Positions 26,901 through 37,440 of a DNA stretch of 64,000 nt are shown here, piece after piece. Position 1 is the first letter of the stretch, and each line of letters opens with the position of its first letter. Below the pieces are notes generated by a model, which saw nothing but the letters and a program-made list of their open reading frames with translations, ran no database searches and was not told where the DNA came from. The translations under genes and the position numbers were made by a program. This DNA is from Nitrosopumilaceae archaeon AB1(1) (GTDB lineage: Archaea > Thermoproteota > Nitrososphaeria > Nitrososphaerales > Nitrosopumilaceae), in contig CP136752.1 in NCBI GenBank assembly GCA_033471095.1, positions 154,427 through 218,426 on the forward strand, read 5' to 3'.

Positions 26901-27295
26901 TCACTAAAAGTAATTATAATGTTATCACCTTGTATGTTGATAATAGCAGAAGATATCGCTACACGTCTATCTTCAGGTGCAGATATAGTAAAGAAAGTAG
27001 AAGGAGAGTTTTGATTTGCATACTCTGTTGCAATCCAGTCTGCAGAGCGAGCAGTAGAGGATAGTCGGAATTCATCGAATTGGGCATCAAAGTATCTATT
27101 AGACCCGGAATTAGATCTTCCAATATAGTTTGATGTTCTATTCACATCATTAGATGTATGTACAGCACCACTAATAATTGAGGTGCCATTTTTGTAGATA
27201 GTTGCTGTACCTGATGATTCATGTACAACTGTAAAGTATGCCCATTGACCTGTCTGCGAAACATTACTCAGCTGAGACACCCCCAGATGTCTCAT
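23939..27295 (-). CDS. giant surface protein, LamG/SwmB-like/DUF2341 piece
   Basis: The longest open piece, 1118 residues. It begins with the second half of a LamG-like domain (TGQWAYFTVVHESSGTATIY, FDEFRLSSTARSADWIATEY). SwmB-like domains follow, including divergent copies such as TLTFDETIILSNPVPSDFAF. Then come a DUF2341 domain (SDWNTRQKITINSNQ), a complete LamG-like domain, one SwmB-like domain and the start of an Ig-like repeat. LamG-like domains bind sugars or glycoproteins, and SwmB-like domains act as spacers in large surface proteins. The four divergent SwmB-like copies make this the least repetitive part. Confidence 0.6.
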   Translation of the reverse strand: MRHLGVSQLSNVSQTGQWAYFTVVHESSGTATIYKNGTSIISGAVHTSNDVNRTSNYIGRSNSGSNRYFDAQFDEFRLSSTARSADWIATEYANQNSPSTFFTISAPEDRRVAISSAIINIQGDNIIITFSENITYSVIPTTDFTLNGTSTTIDSITSNSSSITLNLSGNLLSNETITISYTKTSGEINSTQNTDITLENFVNQHVNNNVPKTLPVITSAATNNLGNIITLTFDETIILSNPVPSDFAFNTTYSINITGFTKTSNNIVDMATTSILTNETIGMNYSKSVTSNGITDTNGTHLADFVNIVVANNIPQTPPVITSASTNLLGSVITLTFNESVTLNNPSPSDFTFNKTGFTVSGFNSTSSNVIDLSINGIIPSGQNFTLSYNNTGGTSTTINDQNGTALAFVNGSLVHNLILPYLEFTSVNTSTSGDSIILTFDNNITLTGVSESNFTITTNGTTTIPSSITTIANTLVLNLNNNILFNQTTLLSYVQGSGVINDTVPLVVGSFSLLPVNNNVLADIFSVHSIYTNKLGDSILLFLSHNLVSFNFITTDFTLNETSIGIVSVTASDDTITLTLNSTIDLGQSVSLSFSAASSTTLNYQNTALSSFQDVSVINDVFSDLLQSDWNTRQKITINSNQITTTLQNFTLLVSISDSALSNSSVLPNGADIIFTSSDGFTILRHEIESFTNNITTGTLVAWVRLPTLSSTGDTILYMYYNVSTASPIPYPDVWDSDYEIIYHMDQSTFGAQSTLDSSGNDCHATPRSTISTPFESNDLVSAQIGNGLNFDGVDDINGDYLDLPDLASSLFFNTDFTISAWANIDALKRWARIVDFGNGDRRDNILFSTYASTANLTYNMLQGATTQSIISNSVLQTGQWAYFTVVHESSGTATIYKNGASITSGAVHTSLNESRASNYIGKSNLANDQYFDGKFDEFRLSSTARSADWIATEYANQNSPSTFFTISAPEDRSVVITSAITNTQGDNIIITFNENIIYSVIPTTDFTLTGTSATIDSITSNSSSITLNLSRNLLANEIITISYTKTSGEINSTQNTDITLENFVNQPVINNILDITPPVITLNGNNTVYVELDSSYSEQNATTDDNSPVTLLVVTL

Positions 27296-27882
27296 TCCTT
27301 ACCATTACATATATTAATTTATCAAAATATGGATTGGTGCCAATTTGAATATTGTTTCTTCCATCACCATCGGCAAAATCAACGATTCTACCAAGAAATC
27401 TAACGACATCAATATTTATCCATACCGAGAAGGTAAAGTCTGTATTGTAGAATAGATTACTTGCCAAGTCTGGAAGATCAAGATAAACTCCGTCGGCGTC
27501 GCTGTTTTCTCCATCAAAGTCTAGTCCATTACCAATTTGTGCAGATACTAAATCACTAGAATTAAAGTCAGCAGTGCCTGTAGATAGCGGTGTTGCGTGA
27601 CGATCATTTCCTGATGAGTCTAGGGTAGAGTTTGCAGTAAAAGTGGATTGATTCATGTGATAAATTATTTCATAGTCCGAATCCCAAACATTATCATGTA
27701 TAATAGTTGCCGCTATTGAGACATTATAATACATGTAGAGTATAGTATCACTGGTATTGCTCAAAGTAGGTAGGCGAACCCAAGCTACTAGAGTACCGGT
27801 AGTAGCATTATTAGTAAATGACTCAATTTCATGCTGTAATATAGTAAATCCATCACTGCTAGTGAAAATAATATCAGCTCCG
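27264..27882 (-). CDS. giant surface protein, DUF2341/LamG piece
   Basis: A short open piece covering the end of a DUF2341 domain (TILYMYYNVSIAATIIHDNV) and the first two thirds of a LamG-like domain. The first usual start codon is at 27764. Upstream it follows the NNSVCST lesion at about 27895, and downstream it ends in a frameshift near 27275 in the LamG domain, after VRNETSGGVS. Confidence 0.5.
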
Positions 27883-30800
27883 TTAGGTAGAACAGACTGA
27901 ATTGTTCAAAGCAGAATCAGAGATACTTACTAGAAGGGTAAAGTTTTGAAGAGTTGTAGTTATTTGGTTACTATTAATAGTAATTTTCTGTCTAGTATCC
28001 CACAAGGAAGGTAAATCAAAAAATTGAACATTATTAGTGATTGGTTGATTTGTAAAGTTTGCAAGTGATAAATCATTTACGTTTGTAATATTACTAGTTG
28101 TTTGATTATATGATAGTGTTAATCGTAATACAGGTGGAATGTTAGAGTCTAGTGTTAGATTGATGGCAGTGTCATTATGTCTAGTTATACTAGTAGCAAT
28201 ACCTGAAATATTTACTGCAAAGTCAGTTGGAGAAGTGGTATTGGTAAGAGTGACTACTTTATCAAAGTTGACAATTATGTTGTCACCTCGCTGGTTTGTA
28301 TAGGCGTTAACAAAGATTGGAGGTAATGGAACATTATTAGTGATTGGTTGATTTGTAAAGTTTGCAAGTGATAAATTATTTACGTTTGTAATATTACTAG
28401 TTGTTTGATTATATGATAATGTTAATGATGATGTGGGTGAAATACTAGAGTCTAGTGTTAGATTGATGGCAGTGTCATTATGTCTAGTTATACTAGTTGT
28501 GGCAATACCTAAAATATTTACTGCAAAGTCAGTTGGAGAAGTGGTATTGGTAAGAGTGATTTCTCTATCAAAGTTGACAGTAATGATGTCACCTTGCTGG
28601 TTTGTATAGGCGTTAACAAAGATTGGGGGTGGTAGAACATTATTAGTGATTGGTTGATTTGTAAAGTTTGCAAGTGATAAATTATTTACGTTTGTAATAC
28701 TACTAGTTGTTTGATTATATGATAATGTTAATGGCAATACAGGTGGAATGTTAGAGTCTAGTGTTAGATTGATGGCAGTGTCATTATGTCTAGTTATACT
28801 AGTTGTGGCAATACCTAAAATATTTACTGCAAAGTCAGTTGGAGAAGTGGTACTGATAAGAGTGATTCCTTTATCAAAGTTGACAGTAATGTTGTCACCT
28901 TGCTGGTTTGTATAAGCACTAACAAAAATTGGAAGTGATGGAACATTATTAGTGATTGGTTGATTCACAAAGTTTTCTAGTGTTATGTCTATACTTTGAA
29001 TAGAGTTTATTCCACCACTAGTTTTATTATATGAGATAGTGATGATTTCATTTGACAAGAGATTTTCGCTTAAATTCAGAGTAATTGAAGAGGAGTTTGA
29101 TGTTATACTATCTATTGTAGCAGATGTACCAGTAAGAGTAAAGTCAGTAGTAGGAATAACCGAATAGATAATGTTTTCATTAAAAGTAATTATAATGTTA
29201 TCACCTTGTGTGTTGGTAATAGCAGAAGTTATCACTACACTTCTATCTTCAGGTGCAGATATAGTAAAGAAAGTAGAAGGAGAGTTTTGATTTGCATACT
29301 CTGTTGCAATCCAGTCTGCAGAGCGAGCAGTAGATGATAGTCGGAATTCATCGAATTTGCCATCAAAGTAGGAATCAGTTCCCCAATTGGATCTTCCGAT
29401 ATAGTTTGATGCTCTACTCTCATTAAGAGATGTATGCACAGCATCACTAGTAATTGAGGTGCCATTTTTGTAGATAGTTGCTGTACCTGATGATTCATGT
29501 ACAACTGTAAAGTATGCCCATTGACCTGTCTGCAAAATATCACTAGCTGTGACACCATCAGAGCTGGTACCCTGTCGCATATCATATCTCAAATGCGGGT
29601 TAGTGCGATGGGCAGCAATTAGAATATTGTTATCATCCTGACCCTTGCCAAAATCAACGATTCTAGCCCAATTTTTAAGGACATCAATATTTGCCCATGC
29701 CGAGATGGTAAAGTCTGTATTGTTAAATAGACTACCTTCCAAGTCTGGAAGATCAAGATAATCTCCGTGGGAGCCGTCTACTCCATCAAGGTTTAATCCA
29801 TTACCAATTTGTGCAGATACTAAATCACTAGAATTAAAGTCAGTAGAGCCTGTAGATAGTGGTGTTGCATGACGATTATTCCCTGATGAGTCTAGGGTAG
29901 AGTTTGCAGTAAAAGTGGATTGATCCATGTGATAAATTATCTCATAGTCTGAATCCCAAACATTAGGATATGGAATAGATGACGCTGTTGAGACATTATA
30001 ATACATGTAGAGTATGGTATCACTGGTATTGCTCAAAGTAGGTAGACGAACCCAAGCTACTAGAGTACCGGTAGTAGCATCATTAGTAAATGATTCAATT
30101 TCATGCTCTAAGAGGGTATTGCCATCAGTAGTAGTGAATCTTATATCTTGTCCAGCAGATTGAACAGTTGTAGAATTGAGATTTGTATCATTTATTGATA
30201 TTAAAACTGTGAAATTTTCATGATTTCCAATTACTTGAGATGAATCTATAGTGATCTGTAGTCTTGTGTCCCAAGAGGCACCTAGTATTTGTTGAACAAC
30301 TACAGTTCTATCCACTTGGATGGCATCATTGCCTGATGAATCAGCAGAGTTGTATGTGATGGTGTAATTGCCTACAGTATTTGTATCTACAGTGTCACCA
30401 CCAATGACGATAGGAGAGCCATCATCAGTAGTGGCGTTTTGCTCAGAGTAGGATGAGCCAAGTTCTACATAAACAGTAGCATTACCAATTAGTGTGATTA
30501 CTGGGGGAGTATTATCTGGTGCATCAGAAATTATTACAGTTCTAACAACTTGGGTGGCATTATTTCCTGCTGAATCAACAGAGTCATAGGTGACGGTATA
30601 ATTTCCCTTGAGAGATGAATTTACAGTGTCACCACCAATTGTTACTGGAGAGTTATCATCAGTAGTGGCGTTTTGCTCATTATATGTAGCGCCAACAAAT
30701 AGTGTTATGGTACTATTGCCATTCAGTGTGATTACTGGGGGAATAGTGTCACTAACAATTACAAGCCTATTCACTTGGGTGGCATTATTTCCTGCTGAAT

Positions 30801-30921
30801 CAACAGAGTTGTATGTGACGGTATAATTTCCCTTGAGAGATGAATTTACAGTGTCACCACCAATTGTTACTGGAGAGTTATCATCAGTAGTGGCGTTTTG
30901 CTCAGAGTAGGAATGAGTCAA
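27883..30921 (-). CDS. giant surface protein, Ig/DUF2341/LamG/SwmB piece
   Basis: A 1012-residue open piece. It starts with three Ig-like repeats and continues with a DUF2341 domain of the second subtype (LGASWDTRLQITIDSSQVIG) and a complete LamG-like domain. It then has four SwmB-like domains, three of them near-identical (FVNAYTNQQGDIITVNFDRE type), and the start of another DUF2341 domain ending NNSVCST at the recurring lesion. Asn-x-Ser/Thr sites are very frequent, so the surface protein is probably heavily N-glycosylated. Confidence 0.6.
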   Translation of the reverse strand: MTHSYSEQNATTDDNSPVTIGGDTVNSSLKGNYTVTYNSVDSAGNNATQVNRLVIVSDTIPPVITLNGNSTITLFVGATYNEQNATTDDNSPVTIGGDTVNSSLKGNYTVTYDSVDSAGNNATQVVRTVIISDAPDNTPPVITLIGNATVYVELGSSYSEQNATTDDGSPIVIGGDTVDTNTVGNYTITYNSADSSGNDAIQVDRTVVVQQILGASWDTRLQITIDSSQVIGNHENFTVLISINDTNLNSTTVQSAGQDIRFTTTDGNTLLEHEIESFTNDATTGTLVAWVRLPTLSNTSDTILYMYYNVSTASSIPYPNVWDSDYEIIYHMDQSTFTANSTLDSSGNNRHATPLSTGSTDFNSSDLVSAQIGNGLNLDGVDGSHGDYLDLPDLEGSLFNNTDFTISAWANIDVLKNWARIVDFGKGQDDNNILIAAHRTNPHLRYDMRQGTSSDGVTASDILQTGQWAYFTVVHESSGTATIYKNGTSITSDAVHTSLNESRASNYIGRSNWGTDSYFDGKFDEFRLSSTARSADWIATEYANQNSPSTFFTISAPEDRSVVITSAITNTQGDNIIITFNENIIYSVIPTTDFTLTGTSATIDSITSNSSSITLNLSENLLSNEIITISYNKTSGGINSIQSIDITLENFVNQPITNNVPSLPIFVSAYTNQQGDNITVNFDKGITLISTTSPTDFAVNILGIATTSITRHNDTAINLTLDSNIPPVLPLTLSYNQTTSSITNVNNLSLANFTNQPITNNVLPPPIFVNAYTNQQGDIITVNFDREITLTNTTSPTDFAVNILGIATTSITRHNDTAINLTLDSSISPTSSLTLSYNQTTSNITNVNNLSLANFTNQPITNNVPLPPIFVNAYTNQRGDNIIVNFDKVVTLTNTTSPTDFAVNISGIATSITRHNDTAINLTLDSNIPPVLRLTLSYNQTTSNITNVNDLSLANFTNQPITNNVQFFDLPSLWDTRQKITINSNQITTTLQNFTLLVSISDSALNNSVCST

Positions 30922-31890
30922 GTTCTACATAAACAGTAGCATTACCAATTAGTGTGATTACTGGGGGAGTATCATCTGGTGCATCAGAAATTATTACAGT
31001 TCTAACAACTTGGGTGGCATTATTTCCTGCTGAATCAACAGAGTTGTATGTGACGGTATAATTTCCCTTGAGAGATGAATTTACAGTGTCACCACCAATT
31101 GTTACTGGAGAGTTATCATCAGTAGTGGCGTTTTGCTCATTATATGTAGCGCCAACAAATAGTGTTATGGTACTATTGCCATTCAGTGTGATTACTGGGG
31201 GAATAGTGTCACTAACAATTACAAGCCTATTCACTTGGGTGGCATTATTTCCTGCTGAATCAACAGAGTTGTATGTGACGGTATAATTTCCCTTGAGAGA
31301 TGAATTTACAGTGTCACCACCAATTGTTACTGGAGAGTTATCATCAGTAGTGGCGTTTTGCTCAGAGTAGGATGAGCCAAGTTCTACATAAACGATATTA
31401 TTACCATTCAGTGTGATTACTGGGGGAATAGTGTCACTAACAATTACAAGCCTATTCACTTGGGTGGCATTATTTCCTGCTGAATCAACAGAGTCATAGG
31501 TGACGGTATAATTTCCCACGAGAGATGAATTTACAGTGTCACCACCAATTGTTACTAGAGAACCATCACCAGTAGTGGCGTTTTGCTCAGAGTAGGATGA
31601 GCCAAGTTCTACATAAACGACATTATTACCATTTAGTGTGATTACTGGGGGAGTATCATCTGGTGCATCAGAAATTATTACAGTTCTAACAACTTGGGTG
31701 GCATTATTGCCTGATGAATCAACAGAGTTGTATGTGATGGTGTAATTGCCTACAGTATCTGTATTTACAGTGTCACCACCAATGACGATAGGAGAGCCAT
31801 CATCAGTAGTGGCGTTTTGTTCATTATATGTAGAGTTTTTGCTTAGTGTTATTGTACTAGCACCATTCAGTGTGATGACTGGGGCAATAG
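30300..31890 (-). repeat. second Ig-like repeat array, about seven units
   Basis: About seven Ig-like units of about 230 bp, closely related to the main array, lie between two DUF2341-LamG modules. Several copies share variants found only here (VELGSSYSEQ, GSPIVIGGDTVDTNTVGNYT), mixed with copies almost identical to the main array. This points to exchange between the two arrays. Confidence 0.75.
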
Positions 31891-32872
31891 TATCTGGAAT
31901 GTTGTTAATTACAGGTTGATTCACAAAGTTTTCTAGTGTTATGTCTGTATTTTGAGTAGAGTTTATTTCACCACTAGTTTTAGTATATGAGATAGTGATG
32001 GTTTCATTTGTCAAGAGATTTCCTCTTAAATTCAGAGTAATTGAAGAGGAGTTTGATGTTATACTATCTATTGTAGCAGATGTTCCATTAAGAGCAAAGT
32101 CAGTTATAGTGGCCGAATAGGTAATGTTTTCATTAAAAGTAATTATAATGTTATCACCTTGTATGTTGGTAATAGCAGAAGTTATCACTACACTTCTATC
32201 TTCAGGTGCAGATATAGTAAAGAAAGTAGAAGGAGAGTTTTGATTTGCATACTCTGTTGCAATCCAGTCTGCAGAGCGAGCAGTAGAGGATAGTCGGAAT
32301 TCATCGAATTTGCCATCAAAGTATTGATCATTTGCCCAATTGGATCTTCCGATATAGTTTGATGTTCTATTCACATCATAAGATGTATGCACAGAACTAC
32401 TATTAATTGAGGTACCATTGTGATAAATAGTTGCTGTACCTGATGATTCATGTACAACTGTAAAGTGTGCCCATTGACCTGTCTGCAAAACACGATTCAC
32501 TGTGACACCATCAGAGTCGATACCCTGTCGCACATCATATCTCAAATGCGGGTTAATGCCAGGGGCAGCAATTAGAATATTGTTATCATCCTGACCATTG
32601 CCAAAATCAACGATTCTAGCCCAACTTTTAAGGACATCAATATTTGCCCATGCCGAGATGGTAAAGTCTGTATTGTTGAATAGACTACCTTCCAAGTCTG
32701 GAAGATCAAGATAATCTCCGTTGTTGTTGTCTACTCCATCAAAGTTTAGTCCATTACCAATTTGTGCAGATACTAAATCAACAGGTAAAAAGATACCACT
32801 ATCTGCAGTCCGTGGTGTTGCATGGCAATCATTCCCTGATGAGTCTAGTGTAGATTGTGCACCAAAAGTGGA
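30902..32872 (-). CDS. giant surface protein, LamG/SwmB/Ig piece
   Basis: The frame is open from 32872, after a TAA stop, to 30902; the first usual start codon is at 32695. It holds a LamG-like domain, a SwmB-like domain and about five Ig-like repeats, and ends with the LDSFLL lesion. The upstream stop is a CAA to TAA change in the conserved YHMDQ motif at the start of the LamG domain. Confidence 0.5.
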   Translation of the reverse strand, partial: STFGAQSTLDSSGNDCHATPRTADSGIFLPVDLVSAQIGNGLNFDGVDNNNGDYLDLPDLEGSLFNNTDFTISAWANIDVLKSWARIVDFGNGQDDNNILIAAPGINPHLRYDVRQGIDSDGVTVNRVLQTGQWAHFTVVHESSGTATIYHNGTSINSSSVHTSYDVNRTSNYIGRSNWANDQYFDGKFDEFRLSSTARSADWIATEYANQNSPSTFFTISAPEDRSVVITSAITNIQGDNIIITFNENITYSATITDFALNGTSATIDSITSNSSSITLNLRGNLLTNETITISYTKTSGEINSTQNTDITLENFVNQPVINNIPDTIAPVITLNGASTITLSKNSTYNEQNATTDDGSPIVIGGDTVNTDTVGNYTITYNSVDSSGNNATQVVRTVIISDAPDDTPPVITLNGNNVVYVELGSSYSEQNATTGDGSLVTIGGDTVNSSLVGNYTVTYDSVDSAGNNATQVNRLVIVSDTIPPVITLNGNNIVYVELGSSYSEQNATTDDNSPVTIGGDTVNSSLKGNYTVTYNSVDSAGNNATQVNRLVIVSDTIPPVITLNGNSTITLFVGATYNEQNATTDDNSPVTIGGDTVNSSLKGNYTVTYNSVDSAGNNATQVVRTVIISDAPDDTPPVITLIGNATVYVELDSFLL

Positions 32873-33107
32873 TTAATCCATGTGATAAATTATTTCATAG
32901 TCTGAATCCCAAACATTATCATGTATAATAGTTGCCGCTATTGAGACATTATAATACATGTAGAGTATAGTATCACTGGTATTGCTCAAAGTAGGTAGGC
33001 GAACCCAAGCTACTAGAGTACCGGTAGTAGCATTATTAGTAAATGACTCAATTTCATGCTGTAATATAGTAAATCCATCACTGCTAGTGAAAATAATATC
33101 AGCTCCG

Positions 33108-34770
33108 TTAGGTAGAACAGACTGAATTGTTCAAAGCAGAATCAGAGATACTTACTAGAAGGGTAAAGTTTTGAAGAGTTGTAGTTATTTGGTTACTGTT
33201 AATAGTAATTTTCTGTCTAGTATCCCACAAGGAAGATAAATCAAAAAATTGAACATTATTAGTGATTGGTTGATTTGTAAAGTTTGCAAGTGATAAATCA
33301 TTCACGTTTGTAATATTACTAGTTGTTTGATTATATGATAGTGTTAATGGTAATACAGGTGGAATGTTAGAGTCTAGTGTTAGATTGATGGCAGTGTAAT
33401 TATGTCTAGTTATACTAGTTGTAGCAATACCTAAAATATTTACTGCAAAGTCAGTTGGAGAAGTGGTATTGGTAAGAATGATTCCTTTATCAAAGTTGAC
33501 AGTAATGATATCACCTTGCTGGTTTGTATAGGCGTTAACAAAGATTGGAGGTAATGGAACATTATTAGTGATTGGTTGATTCACAAAGTTTTCCAGTGTT
33601 GTTTTGATACTTTGAGTAGAGTTTATTCCACCACTAGTTTTAGTATATGAAATAGTTATGGTTTCATTTAACAAGAGATTTCTGCTTAAATTCAGAGTAA
33701 TTGAAGAGGAGTTTGATGTTATACTATCTATTGTAGCAGATGTACCAGTAAGAGCAAAGTCAGTAGTAGGAATAACCGAATAGATAATGTTTTTATTAAA
33801 AGTAATTATAATGTTATCACCTTGTGTGTTGGTAATAGCAGAAGTTATCGCTACACGTCTATCTTCAGGTGCAGATATAGTAAAGAAAGTAGAAGGTGAG
33901 TTTTGATTTGCATACTCTGTTGCAATCCAGTCTGCAGAGCGAGCAGTAGAGGATAGTCGGAATTCATCGAATTTGCCATCAAAGTAGGAATTACTTTCCC
34001 AATTGGATCTTCCGATATAGTTTGATGCTCTACTCTCATTAAGAGATGTATGTACGGTATCACTAGTAATTGAGGCGCCATTTTTGTAGATAGTTGCTGT
34101 ACCTGATGATTCATGTACAACTGTAAAGTATGCCCATTGACCTATCTGCAAAACATTACTAGCTGTGATACCAGCAGGGCTGGTATCCTGTCGCATATCA
34201 TATCTCAAATCCGTGCTAGTTCTAGGGGCAGCAATTAGAATATTGTTATCATCCTGACCATTGCCAAAATCAATGATTCTAGCCCAATTTTTAGAGGCAT
34301 CAATATTTGCCCATACCGAGATGGTAAAGTCTGTATTGTGAAATAGACTACCTGCCAAGTCTGGAAGATCAAGATAATCTCCGTTGTTTTTGTCTACTCC
34401 ATCAAAGTTTAGTCCATTACCAATTTGTGCAGATACTAAATCATTAGAATTAAAGTCAACAGCGCCTGTAGATAGTGGTGTTGCATGACAATCATTCCCT
34501 GATGAGTCTAGTGTAGATTGTGCACCAAAAGTGGATTGATCCATGTGATAAATTATTTCATAGTCTGAATCCCAAACATTATCATGTGTAATAGTTGCCG
34601 CTGATGAGACATTATAATACATGTAGAGTATGGTATCATTGGTACTGCTCAAAGTAGGTAGACGAACCCAAGCTACTAGGGTACCGGTAGTAGCATCATT
34701 AGTAAATGACTCAATTTCATGCTGTAATATAGTAAATCCATCACTGCTAGTGAAAATAATATCAGCTCCG
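33108..34770 (-). CDS. giant surface protein, DUF2341/LamG/SwmB piece
   Basis: An open piece, with the first usual start codon at 34652, holding most of a DUF2341 domain, a complete LamG-like domain, two SwmB-like domains and the start of the next DUF2341 domain. Both ends are the same frameshift in NNSAVLPNG, turned into NNSVCST. Confidence 0.55.
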
Positions 34771-36195
34771 TTAGGTAGAACAGACTGAATTGCTCAAAGC
34801 AGAATCAGAGATACTTACTAGAAGGGTAAAGTTTTGAAGAGTTGTAGTTATTTGGTTACTGTTAATAGTAATTTTCTGTCTAGTATTCCACAAGGAAGGT
34901 AAATCAAAAAATGGAACATTATTAGTGATTGGTTGATTTGTAAAGTTTGCAAGTGATAAATCATTTACGTTTGTGATATTACTAGTTGTTTGATTATATG
35001 ATAGTGTTAATGATGATGTGAGTGAAATACTAGAGTCTAGTGTTAGATTGATTGCAGTGTCATTATGTCTAGTTATACTAGTTGTATCAATACCTAAAAT
35101 ATTTACTGCAAAGTCAGTTGGAGAAGTGGTATTGGTAAGAGTGATTCCTTTATCAAAGTTGACAGTAATGATGTCACCTTGCTGGTTTGTATAAGCACTA
35201 ACAAAAATTGGAGGTGGTAGAACATTATTAGTGATTGGTTGATTCACAAAGTTTTCTAGTGTTATGTCTGTACTTTGAGTAGAGTTTATTCCACCACTAG
35301 TTTTAGTATATGAGATAGTGATGATTTCATTTGCCAAGAGATTTCCGCTTAAATTCAGAGTAATTGAAGAGGAGTTTGATGTTATACTATCTATTGTAGC
35401 AGATGTACCAGTAAGAGTAAAGTCAGTAGTAGGAATAACCGAATAGGTAATGTTTTCATTAAAAGTAATTATAATGTTATCACCTTGTGTGTTGGTAATA
35501 GCAAAAGATATCACCACACGTCTATCTTCAGGTGCAGATATAGTAAAGAAAGTAGAGGGAGAGTTTTGATTTGCATACTCTGTTGCAATCCAGTCTGCAG
35601 AGCGAGCAGTAGAGGATAGTCGGAATTCATCGAATTTGCCATCAAAGTAGTGATGAGCTGGATTATTGGCTCTTCCGATATAGTTTGATGTTCTATTCAC
35701 ATCATTAGGTGTAAGCAGAGCACTAACAACTGAGGTGCCATTGTGATAAATAGTTGCTGTACCTGATGATTCATGTACAACTGTAAGGTATGCCCATTGA
35801 CCTAGACTCAAAATACGTGGAGTTGTTAAACTCTGGACGTTATCAGCATTGTGTATTTGATATCTCAAACGATCGATTTGCCTAAGGTGAGTAAATATAA
35901 TATTGTCTTGTTCATGACCATTGCCAAAATCAACGAATCTAGAAGAAAGTTTAAAGACATCAATATTTGCCCATGCCGAGATGGTAAAGTCTGTATTGTA
36001 GAATAGACTACTTGCCAAGTCTGGAAGATCAAGATAATCTCCGTTGGAGTCGTCTACTCCATCAAAGTTTAGTCCATTACCAATTTGTGCAGATACTAAA
36101 TCACTAGAATTAAAGTCAGTAGAGTCTGTAGATAGTGGTGTTGCATGACAATCATTCCCTGATGAGTCTAGAGTAGAGTTTGCACCAAAAGTGGA
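34771..36195 (-). CDS. giant surface protein, LamG/SwmB piece
   Basis: The frame is open from 36195, right after a TAA, with the first usual start codon at 36018. It contains a LamG-like domain of a slightly different sequence (RILSLGQWAYLTVVHESSGT), two SwmB-like domains and the start of a DUF2341 domain, and ends with NNSVCST. The upstream TAA is again CAA to TAA in YHMDQ. Confidence 0.55.
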   Translation of the reverse strand, partial: STFGANSTLDSSGNDCHATPLSTDSTDFNSSDLVSAQIGNGLNFDGVDDSNGDYLDLPDLASSLFYNTDFTISAWANIDVFKLSSRFVDFGNGHEQDNIIFTHLRQIDRLRYQIHNADNVQSLTTPRILSLGQWAYLTVVHESSGTATIYHNGTSVVSALLTPNDVNRTSNYIGRANNPAHHYFDGKFDEFRLSSTARSADWIATEYANQNSPSTFFTISAPEDRRVVISFAITNTQGDNIIITFNENITYSVIPTTDFTLTGTSATIDSITSNSSSITLNLSGNLLANEIITISYTKTSGGINSTQSTDITLENFVNQPITNNVLPPPIFVSAYTNQQGDIITVNFDKGITLTNTTSPTDFAVNILGIDTTSITRHNDTAINLTLDSSISLTSSLTLSYNQTTSNITNVNDLSLANFTNQPITNNVPFFDLPSLWNTRQKITINSNQITTTLQNFTLLVSISDSALSNSVCST

Positions 36196-36729
36196 TTAAT
36201 CCATGTGATAAATTATTTCATAGTCTGAATCCCAAACATTAGGATATGGAATAGATGACGCTGTTGAGACATTATAATACATGTAGAGTATGGTATCACT
36301 GGTATTGCTCAAAGTAGGTAGACGAACCCAAGCTACCAGAGTACCGGTAGTAGCATTATTAGTAAATGATTCAATTTCATGCTCTAAGAGGGTATTGCCA
36401 TCAGTAGTAGTGAATCTTATATCTTGTCCAGCAGATTGAACAGTTGTAGAATTGAAATTTGTATCATTTATTGATATTAAAACTGTGAAATTTTCATGAT
36501 TTCCAATTACTTGAGATGAATCTATAGTGATCTGTAGTCTTGTGTCCCAAGAGGCACCTAGTATTTGTTGAACAACTACAGTTCTATTCACTTGGATGGC
36601 ATTATTGCCTGCTGAATCAGCAGAGTTGTATGTGATGGTGTAATTGCCTACAGTATTTGTATCTACAGTGTCATCACGAATAACGATAGGAGAGCCATCA
36701 TCAGTAGTGGCGTTTTGCTCAGAGTAGGA
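36196..36729 (-). CDS. giant surface protein, Ig/DUF2341 piece
   Basis: An open stretch between two stops, with the first usual start codon at 36591 (GTG). It holds most of one Ig-like repeat and a DUF2341 domain of the LGASWDTRLQITID subtype. Both flanking lesions are in-frame stops, so simple read-through would restore the frame. Confidence 0.5.
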   Translation of the reverse strand, partial: SYSEQNATTDDGSPIVIRDDTVDTNTVGNYTITYNSADSAGNNAIQVNRTVVVQQILGASWDTRLQITIDSSQVIGNHENFTVLISINDTNFNSTTVQSAGQDIRFTTTDGNTLLEHEIESFTNNATTGTLVAWVRLPTLSNTSDTILYMYYNVSTASSIPYPNVWDSDYEIIYHMD

Positions 36730-37440
36730 TTAGCCAAGTTTTACATAAATAGTAGCATCACCATTCAGTGTAATGATTGGCGGAGTGGTATCTGGAACGC
36801 TATTAATTACAGGTTGATTCACAAAGTTTTCTAGTGTTATGTCTGTATTTTGAGTAGAGTTTATTCCACCACTAGTTTTAGTATATGAGATAACGATGGT
36901 TGCATTTTCCAAGAACTTTCTGCTTAAATTCAGAGTAATTGAAGAGGAGTTTGATGTTATACTATCTATTGTAGCAGATGTTCCATTAAGAGCAAAGTCA
37001 GTAGTAGGAATAACCGAATAGGTAATGTTTTCACTAAAAGTAATTATAATGTTACCACCTTGTGTGTTGGTAATAGCAGAAGTTATCACCACACGTCTAT
37101 CTTCAGGTGCAGATATAGTAAAGAATGTAGAAGGAGAGTTTTGATTTGCATACTCTGTTGCAATCCAGTCTGCAGAGCGAGCAGTAGAGGATAGTCGGAA
37201 TTCATCGAATTTGCCATCAAAGTATTGATTATTTGCCCAATTGGATCTTCCGATATAGTTTGATGCTCTATTCACATCAAGAGATGTATGTACGGTATCA
37301 CTAGTAATTGAGGCGCCATTTTTGTAGATAGTTGCTGTACCTGATGATTCATGTACAACTGTAAAGTATGCCCATTGACCTGTCTGCAAAACATCACTAG
37401 CTGTGATACCATCAGAGCTCGGTACCCCGTCGCACATCAT
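36730..37440 (-). CDS. giant surface protein, LamG/SwmB piece
   Basis: A 236-residue piece with the end of a LamG-like domain, one SwmB-like domain (IIITFSENITYSVIPTTDFA) and the beginning of an Ig-like repeat. It ends in TAA where other copies have TCA in VELGSSYSEQ. The upstream junction is one extra C in the LamG domain near 37425. Confidence 0.5.
   Translation of the reverse strand: MMCDGVPSSDGITASDVLQTGQWAYFTVVHESSGTATIYKNGASITSDTVHTSLDVNRASNYIGRSNWANNQYFDGKFDEFRLSSTARSADWIATEYANQNSPSTFFTISAPEDRRVVITSAITNTQGGNIIITFSENITYSVIPTTDFALNGTSATIDSITSNSSSITLNLSRKFLENATIVISYTKTSGGINSTQNTDITLENFVNQPVINSVPDTTPPIITLNGDATIYVKLG

Noticed and set aside
37415..37435. GAGCTCGGTACCC at about 37418, identical to 13 bases of a common cloning polylinker
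   Set aside because: The flanking bases match the LamG repeat consensus on both sides; the match arises from one extra C in GAGCTGGTACCC, so vector contamination is not needed to explain it.
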